A program made the translations under genes and the position numbers. Of a stretch of 64,000 nt of DNA, positions 34,858 to 41,915 are shown piece by piece; position 1 is the first letter of the stretch; every line of letters starts with the position of its first letter. The stretch comes from Chitinophaga sp. sic0106. GTDB lineage: Bacteria > Bacteroidota > Bacteroidia > Chitinophagales > Chitinophagaceae. The DNA lies in assembly GCF_019219075.1 (NCBI RefSeq), contig NZ_JAHUWJ010000005.1, positions 1 to 64,000 of the forward strand. Reading direction: 5' to 3'. A model generated the notes under the pieces. It did not search any database and was not told where the DNA came from. It worked only from the letters and a program-made list of their open reading frames with translations.

Positions 34858-35967
34858 ATGGCTAATCAACCGCAACAGGTAAACATCCCTGCCGAATTAA
34901 AAAGTCAGCTCCCGATTTTTCAGGTCCTTGGTGATCATCTGCCACAGCAGATGCAGACTCCCGAAGCCAAGAAAAAGATGGCCAGCATTTTCTTCTGGGC
35001 ACTGATACTGGGTGGTGCCTTCGCATTCTTCAAATACCTCCCGGTCATGCTGGAGTATGCAGCCAAAAGTATCCTGCTGGTAATATTCAGTATTGTGCTG
35101 ATTGTATTGCTGATGCTGGCACCTAAGATCATCCAGGTATTACACCGCCTGGGAAACACACTGCTGTTTAAAGGAGAAAAAGCAATTATCCGCAATAACC
35201 CGATCGAAACATTGCAGATGCTTTCCCGCGATGCCAGAGATACGCTCAAAAAAGTAAAGGCCAAAATTGCGAACGTGGATGGTGTCAGGATCGAAATGAT
35301 TTCCAGCGGCGAAACTTCTCAGAAGACCGCCCAGGAAAAATATGGCCTGGCAAAAAGATTCACACAGGAAGCGGCCACGCTCGAGGAAAAGAGCAAAACT
35401 GAAGCCGGCGCCAGCAACATGGAAAAAGCAAACGCCCTGGCACGTGACGCTAAAGAAACCCGTACTAAAGCTTTCCTGCTGGGAAAAGAAGGAGAGGCGG
35501 AAGAACAAAATGCACGCAGCTATGTACAATACGCCAACCAGTTTGCTAAAGTTCTGGAAGTACTGAAAGACAACGAAAGCGCCGCCCGCATTTACGTAAG
35601 CACGCTCGACAGCAGTATCTCCATCATCTCCAAAAAGCTGGAAGCGACCCAGAAAATGAAAAACGCTACCGAAGGACTGGCGGAAGTTTTCAATATCAAA
35701 GACGGCTGGGTATTCCAGGAAGCTATGAACGCAGCTACCGGCGCTATCAGCCAGAATATCGCTTCCATCAGATCCAACCTGGATTTCCTCGACCAGAACA
35801 ACAATATCACCGTTGGCGGCGCACCGTCACAAGGTGAACTGGAAGAGTTTATCCGTAAGGTAGACGAAAGAAACCTGAAAGTACTGAACGTAAGCCAGAT
35901 GGCTGATTCCTACTATGAACTAAAGCCTGAAGAGAAAGTCGACAAAGGCTTCTCTATCATGGACTAA
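34858..35967 (+). CDS. Helical membrane protein, unknown function (cassette gene 2)
   Basis: A 369-residue protein I do not recognise. Two adjacent hydrophobic segments at about 43-60 (IFFWALILGGAFAFFKYL) and 68-92 (AKSILLVIFSIVLIVLLMLAP) form a hairpin or two TM helices. The remaining 270 residues are predicted all-helical and rich in Ala, Lys and Glu. The middle part (about 165-225, KRFTQEAATLEEKSKTEA, NALARDAKETRTKAF) recalls PspA-like helical proteins in composition only. The C-terminus carries FIRKVDERNLKVLNVSQMADSYYEL. The close spacing to the genes on both sides supports an operon. Membrane-scaffold or stress-response roles are possible, but no motif proves them. Confidence 0.75.
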   Translation: MANQPQQVNIPAELKSQLPIFQVLGDHLPQQMQTPEAKKKMASIFFWALILGGAFAFFKYLPVMLEYAAKSILLVIFSIVLIVLLMLAPKIIQVLHRLGNTLLFKGEKAIIRNNPIETLQMLSRDARDTLKKVKAKIANVDGVRIEMISSGETSQKTAQEKYGLAKRFTQEAATLEEKSKTEAGASNMEKANALARDAKETRTKAFLLGKEGEAEEQNARSYVQYANQFAKVLEVLKDNESAARIYVSTLDSSISIISKKLEATQKMKNATEGLAEVFNIKDGWVFQEAMNAATGAISQNIASIRSNLDFLDQNNNITVGGAPSQGELEEFIRKVDERNLKVLNVSQMADSYYELKPEEKVDKGFSIMD

Positions 35968-36008
35968 TCAAAAACTTAACCCGAAAAAAAAACAAATACA
36001 AACTTAAA

Positions 36009-37034
36009 ATGGAAGAAAAATCAACTTGGGCCAGACTCCGTTGGCCAATCAAAGTATTCATCATTGCTCTCCCTATCATCGGCATTGGATACTGGGCCTC
36101 AGAAAGCGGAAAGCTGGGTGCTGTAGGCAGCAAGCCAGCCACCGAAACTGATACCGCCGCAGGTAAATCATGGGGCGAAACAGAAAAGTCCGCTTCCTCC
36201 AAGTCTAAACCTACTGCTGCTGCCGAACGCCGCACCTTCAACTACGTTCCTGAAAAACCAGTAGAGGGTGAAATGAAAGGCGTGGTGGAAGTAGGAGCCT
36301 CCGGCTTCAACTCTTTTGTAATCAACGTAGACAAGCAAAAGCACTGGGAAATAGTATCCAAAGATTTCGGCAAGTCGTTCGTATACGAAGGCATGGCTAC
36401 TACTGCGGATATCCGTCAGGGTCTGAAGGACTATATCGGTGCTATGTTCGATAAAGGCGTAAAATCCAAAAACGTACATTTCGTAATCAGCTCCGGCGCA
36501 CAGAAAGAACCTAAGACTGCTGTTATCGCTTCCGAGCTGAAAAAAATGGGCTACATCGTAAACCTGGTAACTGCCGAGCAGGAAGGTAAACTGGCCCTGA
36601 AGAGTGTGCTGCCTCCTTCTTACGAAGAAAACTCCTATGTAGTGGATATCGGTTCCGGCAATACAAAAATCTCCTGGATGGAAGGTGGCAGCATCAAATC
36701 CGTAGAAGGACCTGGTGCCAAATACTACGAAAAAGAGCTGAAAGATGATGCCGTATACGCCAGCATCAAAGCGCTCGCTGAAAAAGTGCCTGCCTCCAAA
36801 CGTGAGATCTGCTTCATCATCGGTGGGGTACCTTTCGAACTGGCCAAAGAAATCCGTGATGGCGAAGAACGCTTCACCGTTCTCAACGAGCCAGGTCAGT
36901 ACAGCTCCGATAAAATCAAGATCAAAAGCGGTCTGAATATCTATAAAGCCATTAAAGACGCTACCAGCTGCGATACCTTTGTGTTCGACTGGGATGCTAA
37001 CTTTACCATTGGCTTCCTGTTGTCCTTGAAATAA
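36009..37034 (+). CDS. Membrane-anchored ASKHA-like (actin/Ppx-fold) protein (cassette gene 3)
   Basis: A 341-residue protein with one TM helix near the N-terminus (about 13-29, VFIIALPIIGIGYWASE), a low-complexity linker (about 35-75), and then what looks like an ASKHA nucleotide-binding domain. A phosphate-1-like strand-turn is at about 94-112 (VVEVGASGFNSFVINVDK), a phosphate-2-like VVDIGSGNTKISWMEGG at about 213-229, and an adenosine-loop-like FIIGGVPFELAKEI near 272-285. The spacing is like exopolyphosphatase/GppA-type enzymes, but I cannot place it in a named subfamily. With only an N-terminal anchor the domain would face either the cytoplasm or the periplasm. It is the last gene of the three-gene cassette and is followed by the twin hairpins. 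Confidence 0.72.
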   Translation: MEEKSTWARLRWPIKVFIIALPIIGIGYWASESGKLGAVGSKPATETDTAAGKSWGETEKSASSKSKPTAAAERRTFNYVPEKPVEGEMKGVVEVGASGFNSFVINVDKQKHWEIVSKDFGKSFVYEGMATTADIRQGLKDYIGAMFDKGVKSKNVHFVISSGAQKEPKTAVIASELKKMGYIVNLVTAEQEGKLALKSVLPPSYEENSYVVDIGSGNTKISWMEGGSIKSVEGPGAKYYEKELKDDAVYASIKALAEKVPASKREICFIIGGVPFELAKEIRDGEERFTVLNEPGQYSSDKIKIKSGLNIYKAIKDATSCDTFVFDWDANFTIGFLLSLK

Positions 37035-37036
37035 GG

Positions 37037-37115
37037 ATATCGCGATTTGATCACGGCCTGCGGCCGTGATCAAATCGCGATATAAGCGGATGCCGAAGGC
37101 ATCCGCTTATATCGC
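37037..37115 (+). terminator. Two overlapping perfect hairpins after cassette gene 3
   Basis: Hairpin 1 pairs 37037-37058 with 37062-37083 (22 bp, loop TGC). Hairpin 2 pairs 37077-37094 with 37098-37115 (18 bp, loop GAA). They share GCGATAT (37077-37083), so they compete. Hairpin 2 is followed by an A-run, not T's. The same two-hairpin design is seen at 18411-18487. Confidence 0.68.
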
Positions 37116-37425
37116 AAAAAACTATTCGCACCCAACCCCAATAGCACCAAATCCACTATCTAAAACCTCCCCCAAAAAAGCAACCGTATTTTCCCCCTAA
37201 AAAAAAGTAAAAATATCAAGATAACTTCATCAACTTTTTACAGCCCCAATACGTTGATGTATACACGATTGCACTCAAAATAACACGAGTTGTAGCAGAA
37301 TTTGGTAATAACCAGAAATTAATTCTAACTTTATATTCCCAAATTTTACCACATCTTTTGAACAGCCCTCATTACTTTCGCACAGAAAGTATGTTTGCTT
37401 TATTCCTGGTATCATAAAACAACCA
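37116..37425. other. AT-rich non-coding stretch with putative -7 element
   Basis: The gap after the twin hairpin is AT-rich with several A-runs and no reading frame I can support. TATGTTTG at 37390-37397 fits the TAnnTTTG -7 consensus and lies 28 bases before the PorP ATG, so it is the likely promoter of that gene. Confidence 0.45.
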
Positions 37426-38352
37426 ATGAAATATTTCTACCAAAGGATTTTTGTTTCGCTGTCATTCGCATCATTACTGTTAGGATCTGCAGCCAAAATA
37501 CAAGGCCAGTCTTTAAGCAGAACAGGTGCATTGCTCGACCCCTCCTCCACACAGTATTATCAGAATCAGTACCTGGCTAACCCCGCTATGGCTGGTATTG
37601 ATACCGGTTTCCATTTCAATGCAGCCTATCGCCGCCAGCTGGACGGTATCGATGGCGCACCTACCACCCAGTTCTTTTCCGCCGATGGTTATATCGGCAA
37701 CAGGATCGGTGGTGGTATTAATGTAATGAATGATAAGGCCGGACTCCTCAACCGTACCCGCATCGCAGCAACGTATGCGTATCACCTCCCGCTGAGCGAC
37801 AGAGGCAACGCCCTCCATTTTGGGTTGTCCCTGGGGATGAACTTCCAACGCATTGATTATAGCAAGGTGAACGGTGACCCGAACGATCCTTCCGTAAATG
37901 CCTTTAACCGTCGTGATGACTACTTCGAGGCTGACTACGGTATGGCCTACACGGACCGGCACTGGACTATCCAGGCATCATTGCCAAACATCCGCTCCAC
38001 CTTTTCCAATAAGGACTATGTGGGCGCCGATGGTGGGGTGGTGTTCTTCTCCGGCGTGTCTTACAAGTTCCGGCTGGACGGAGTATTCAGCTCCCTGGAG
38101 CCGAAAGCATGCTACCGCAGCATTAAAGGGTATGATGGTATTGTGGACCTGGGCGTAAACCTGGGACTGCTCCAGCAGAAACTGAATGTGATGGGACTGT
38201 ACCATACTTCCGGTACCTATACTGTAGGGGCTGGTTTTTACCTCCTCGATGCAGTGCGACTCAACATTATGTATACCAAACAATCCGGTGGGTATAAGAA
38301 TTATACCGATGGCGGTTTTGAAGCCGGCCTCACCCTGGACCTGTTTAAATAA
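37426..38352 (+). CDS. PorP/SprF-family type IX secretion outer-membrane protein
   Basis: A 308-residue outer-membrane protein with signal peptide (about 1-27, ending IQGQ). The family pattern is seen in YYQNQYLANPAMAGIDTGFHFNAAYRRQLDG (residues about 44-74), then YIGNRIGGGINVMNDKAGLLNRT, and it ends in a beta strand with terminal hydrophobics (GFEAGLTLDLFK). PorP/SprF proteins work with T9SS, and particular ones are needed for secretion of proteins with type-B C-terminal domains. This gene stands alone, with its own promoter and terminator, and no type-B cargo is adjacent. A second member lies at 62422-63426. Confidence 0.9.
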   Translation: MKYFYQRIFVSLSFASLLLGSAAKIQGQSLSRTGALLDPSSTQYYQNQYLANPAMAGIDTGFHFNAAYRRQLDGIDGAPTTQFFSADGYIGNRIGGGINVMNDKAGLLNRTRIAATYAYHLPLSDRGNALHFGLSLGMNFQRIDYSKVNGDPNDPSVNAFNRRDDYFEADYGMAYTDRHWTIQASLPNIRSTFSNKDYVGADGGVVFFSGVSYKFRLDGVFSSLEPKACYRSIKGYDGIVDLGVNLGLLQQKLNVMGLYHTSGTYTVGAGFYLLDAVRLNIMYTKQSGGYKNYTDGGFEAGLTLDLFK

Positions 38353-38361
38353 GGATATTAT

Positions 38362-38394
38362 AACATCCCGGATATACGAAATGTCCGGGATGTT
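38362..38394. terminator. Bidirectional terminator between convergent genes
   Basis: AACATCCCGGA (38362-38372) pairs with TCCGGGATGTT (38384-38394), lying between the PorP stop and the NadR-like stop codon and overlapping the latter. Confidence 0.75.
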
Positions 38395-39398
38395 TACTCC
38401 CCAAAGAAAGTCCTTTTCTTTCGTGCGTAGGCCGTTGAAACCAACGCTATAGCCACTTGCAGCCGCTCCTCCCAGCTGCCACTTATCTCTCTGTAAAAAA
38501 TATTATGCTCCTTTAAAATACGCCGGTGTGCCGCGTCCAGCTCGTCACGCTCCGACTGCTCCAGCCTCGTACCATCCTGATAATATGGTACATCATTGTT
38601 GAGATAGAGGTATAAGTCGGCCCGGTTGCTGTCGAAAACAGACGCCGCCAGGTCAAGCCGGGTATCATAAAAATGCAAACCATAAGAAATGGTGATGTAT
38701 ACGTCCGTGTCTATAAATATGAGCGGACTATCACCCTGTACAGCGGCATCGATGCGGGCTGCATGCACGTTGGCCACGGTGTAAAGGTCCTTAACCGTAA
38801 ACTCATTGGAGTCCGGAATGATATCCCTGGCAGCTTCCTGCACCGCTGTACCATGGAAGTAAGCCGCCAGTTTATCCGTAAGAGTGGACTTGCCGGTAGA
38901 CTCCGTACCGAGCAATACTACTTTCAATGCCAGTGTAGCTTTTACGGCAGGTGGGAGATAAGACCAGTACGCCGGTAAATTATTCCGGATGAGGGAGGCC
39001 GCTACAGGAACCTCACTACGGTCAGGATTAAACGGTAAATGCCGGATGCCCATAAAACCTGCTACATATTCCCCATAAGGTTCCGAGGTAACAAGCAGAG
39101 TTACATTCGGAAGTAAGGAACTGAATACTTCCGCCCAGGCGGCAGACACAGTTTCAGAAGCCACCGAAGTATTTGCCAGCTGCTCCTCGTTGTAACTGTA
39201 AATGCGTATATCCAGTGCCGTCAGGTCGGCCAGGGTGCTGCTGATCCAGCTTTTTCTTATGGCGGGAGATATTAACTCCGTGTTGCTGCAACACACCAGT
39301 ATAGTCAGGTGATCGCAGGCAGCACGTGCGAAACGGATCATAGCCTCGTGGCCTTTATGAAAGGGCAAAAATTTTCCGAATACAAATCCTTTAGTCAT
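38394..39398 (-). CDS. nadR: NadR-like bifunctional NMN adenylyltransferase / ribosylnicotinamide kinase
   Basis: A 334-residue cytoplasmic protein started at MTKGFVFGKFLPFHKGHEAM (an upstream start at 39422 adds eight residues). The N-terminal half has the nucleotidyltransferase signature with HxGH (HKGH) of NMN adenylyltransferases. The C-terminal half begins with a P-loop (LLGTESTGKST, about residues 170-180) and the ribosylnicotinamide-kinase-type pattern FIDTDVYITISYG. It lacks the N-terminal HTH regulator part of enterobacterial NadR. It would recycle nicotinamide riboside to NAD. It is a single gene between the PorP gene and the AT-rich gap. Confidence 0.87.
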   Translation of the reverse strand: MTKGFVFGKFLPFHKGHEAMIRFARAACDHLTILVCCSNTELISPAIRKSWISSTLADLTALDIRIYSYNEEQLANTSVASETVSAAWAEVFSSLLPNVTLLVTSEPYGEYVAGFMGIRHLPFNPDRSEVPVAASLIRNNLPAYWSYLPPAVKATLALKVVLLGTESTGKSTLTDKLAAYFHGTAVQEAARDIIPDSNEFTVKDLYTVANVHAARIDAAVQGDSPLIFIDTDVYITISYGLHFYDTRLDLAASVFDSNRADLYLYLNNDVPYYQDGTRLEQSERDELDAAHRRILKEHNIFYREISGSWEERLQVAIALVSTAYARKKRTFFGE

Positions 39399-39801
39399 AA
39401 GCATAGTGCCTGTGGCCGGCAAAGTAAAGGAAAAATAAAAAAATACGGTGCCGGCAATACGAATTCACCACTCTTTTTGGTTTATATATCTCCTAAAAGC
39501 AACAGCAGAATCTAAAAGTGGTAAAATAAAACAATCCAGGGAGAGGTAGCGTCCGCCAAATTATCAGGTTTTAGTGGGGTAAAATAGCGCCTTCTGTTAA
39601 ATTTTTAACAGCATTAAATTAATTAGCAAAAACAAACAAGTTATAAATATAGATAATATAAATATATTTATAAAATAACAATTTTTTGTTATTATTTTAT
39701 ACAGCGAAAGTACGGTACATGAAACCTTATGATGTTATTTGAAGAACCCGACTTTATATGCCACAATTATTCCGCGCTATGATTCATATAAAAGAGGAGA
39801 T
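39399..39801. other. Very AT-rich intergenic region before locus 3
   Basis: The part at 39590-39720 is almost only A and T (many TATAAATA-like words). No gene, strong hairpin or exact TAnnTTTG element was found. It separates two divergent genes and presumably contains their promoters. Confidence 0.45.
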
Positions 39802-40398
39802 ATGAATATGAACGATGCCGAATTAATCGAACAATTACAACTCAGCCAGGTACCTGCTTTTGATGGGTTGTATTGGAAATATCATGAAGCGGTATACCGC
39901 AATATTTTCAAGTTCGTAAAAGAAGAAACTGTTGCCCAGGACATCCTGCAGGAGGTATTCAGCCGGCTGTGGGAAAAGCGCTATGATCTCAAGGCCGACC
40001 AGCCCGTGAGCGGATGGCTCTTCGTGATCAGCTTTAACCTGTCCGTATCACATATCCGAAAGCGGGTGCGCGAATACGCGCTGCAAAAAGACCTGATGGC
40101 CATGTCCGATGAAGTAGTGGCAGGTACCGAAAACCTGCAGATACAGGAAGCACAATACAAGCTATTGATGGAAGGAATTGAACAGCTTTCCCCTCGAAGA
40201 AAAACCATTATTACTAAATGCAAACTGGAAGGAAAAACCTATGCCGAAGTAGCCGAAGAACTCAATATTTCCCGCCATACTGTGAAAGAACATCTATCCG
40301 CAGCCATGTCTATACTCAATGAATATATGCAGCGAAATGGTGAACAGCACTACATCTTACTCCTGTTGCTCTTTCTCAACTTACCGGATAATTTCTGA
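39802..40398 (+). CDS. ECF RNA polymerase sigma factor (locus 3)
   Basis: A 198-residue ECF sigma factor started at ATG 39802 (MNMNDAELIEQLQLS), chosen because a good Shine-Dalgarno-like AGAGGAGAT directly precedes it; an in-frame TTG at 39739 would add 21 unlikely residues. Region 2 is at about 20-90 (FDGLYWKYHEAVYRNIFKFVK, AQDILQEVFSRLWEKRYD). Region 4 is at about 120-175 (LSPRRKTIITKCKLEGKTYAEVAEELNISRHTVKEHLSAAM). A hydrophobic tail (YILLLLLFLNLP) ends it. It heads the third sigma-FecR-SusCD series. Confidence 0.92.
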   Translation: MNMNDAELIEQLQLSQVPAFDGLYWKYHEAVYRNIFKFVKEETVAQDILQEVFSRLWEKRYDLKADQPVSGWLFVISFNLSVSHIRKRVREYALQKDLMAMSDEVVAGTENLQIQEAQYKLLMEGIEQLSPRRKTIITKCKLEGKTYAEVAEELNISRHTVKEHLSAAMSILNEYMQRNGEQHYILLLLLFLNLPDNF

Positions 40399-40506
40399 TA
40401 AGATTATATGTGGAAATAAAATATATGTGTTTTTTCGGAAAAAAGTTGGGATTCGACCCCTCCATTTTTTAAAACGGGCGTATTTAGTATATAAACCGTC
40501 ACGATA

Positions 40507-41505
40507 GTGAATAACAGAAAAGCATATTTACAGCAACTCCTGCATTCAGATAATTGGTCCGCAGAACAATGGAACTGGATGAAAACCTACCTGGATGGGG
40601 AAGACCTTTCAGAATTGCAGGCGGTTGCAGCAGAGGACTTTCAGCTGGAACTCACCGAGATGAAATCCACCCTGGACAAGCAAGTATCCGCTGCCATGCT
40701 GGCAAAAATTCATCGTCGTGCAGGTATTACCGAAAACCGTTTCCGTGGCCTGTTCACGCTGCGTCGTATCGCGGCTGCCGCCATAGGCCTGCTGGTAATT
40801 ACTGCTGCTGCGTATATGCTGCTCCGTAATAATAACAATATGCTGATCGTGTCCGCCGATCAGGAACGGAAAACGATCACGCTGCCGGATGGATCAGATG
40901 TGGTGCTGGAGAAAGGCGCCAGTATCAGTTACCCGAAAAATTTCGGTGCGCAAACCAGGGAACTTACGCTGAAAGGAGAGGCTTACTTTAATGTGAAAAA
41001 TGAAGCGAAAGCAGCGTTTACCATCTCCTCAAAATACCTGAAAACAACGGTACTCGGTACATCCTTTAATATGGACGTACGTGATAACGAAGAAGTAAAA
41101 GTAGTAGTGATCAGTGGAAAAGTACAGGTAGACCCGCACAATGGTAAGAAAGCTGCCGAAAAAGCGGTGGTACTCACAGCCAACAATGAACTGGTGCTGA
41201 ACACAAAAACGAACGATATACAATTGATAGATGGAACTGATGATGCCCGATTCTATGCCCAGAAGAGTACTGGTGTATTAAACTATAAAGGTGAGTCTGT
41301 AGCAACAGTACTACACGACCTGGAGCGGATTTATAACGTGCCGATACAGGCTGACAAAATCGGCAATTGCAGTTTTATGTTTAAGCTGGACGTTAAAGAT
41401 GACCTCCTGAAGCAATTAGACCTTATAGCAAAAGCACATTTTGCTAAAATTGTTGAGCTAGATAACGGAAAAGGATTTATGATCACAGGTGGTACCTGCG
41501 AATGA
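40507..41505 (+). CDS. FecR-family anti-sigma factor (locus 3), GTG start
   Basis: A 332-residue anti-sigma factor beginning with GTG at 40507 (MNNRKAYLQQLLHSDNWSAEQ). A cytoplasmic part precedes a TM helix at about 89-107 (IAAAAIGLLVITAAAYMLL). The FecR domain follows at about 110-225 (TLPDGSDVVLEKGASISYPK, LTLKGEAYFNVKNEAKAAF, VLGTSFNMDV) and then the DUF4974 C-terminal part (NYKGESVATVLHDLERIYNVPI). It is 108 bases after the sigma gene. It also lacks an ATG start, like the FecR of locus 2. Confidence 0.92.
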   Translation: MNNRKAYLQQLLHSDNWSAEQWNWMKTYLDGEDLSELQAVAAEDFQLELTEMKSTLDKQVSAAMLAKIHRRAGITENRFRGLFTLRRIAAAAIGLLVITAAAYMLLRNNNNMLIVSADQERKTITLPDGSDVVLEKGASISYPKNFGAQTRELTLKGEAYFNVKNEAKAAFTISSKYLKTTVLGTSFNMDVRDNEEVKVVVISGKVQVDPHNGKKAAEKAVVLTANNELVLNTKTNDIQLIDGTDDARFYAQKSTGVLNYKGESVATVLHDLERIYNVPIQADKIGNCSFMFKLDVKDDLLKQLDLIAKAHFAKIVELDNGKGFMITGGTCE

Positions 41506-41915
41506 AACAAACCAAAATCTATGCGTTAGCCATGCCGTTGTTCCAAACAGAGTTTTGAGTAACAGACAGTAATTTTTTAACGCTATCCATATCAATGCCG
41601 GAAAAAAGCGAGTTGTTTTTCCGGACGGGAATATTATGCCCACAACAGATCTTAACCGATTCTTCTCCCTCAGGAAGAGGATGTATATGTTGTTTAGTCA
41701 GATTGTTGTTTAGGCGCTTAATGAGATTTATCAACCAGTTTATAAATAAGGACTAACATGATTACGAACAACGCTATTGCTTCCGCCACCGGATAGCGCA
41801 ATCCATTTTATCTGACAAAAAGATAACTGCATAGCAGCAAACCCGCTATTGCCCGATTCCTGCCAGGAACCGGAACGGGAACCTATTACCCTTAAAGTCT
41901 TATCAAAACCGAATT
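41506..41915. other. Intergenic region before susC (locus 3) with small hairpin
   Basis: A 410-base gap without a supportable gene. CCGGAAAAA (41598-41606) pairs with TTTTTCCGG (41616-41624). This may be a leader structure or a terminator after FecR. The target of the locus-3 sigma factor may be in this gap, upstream of susC. Confidence 0.45.
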
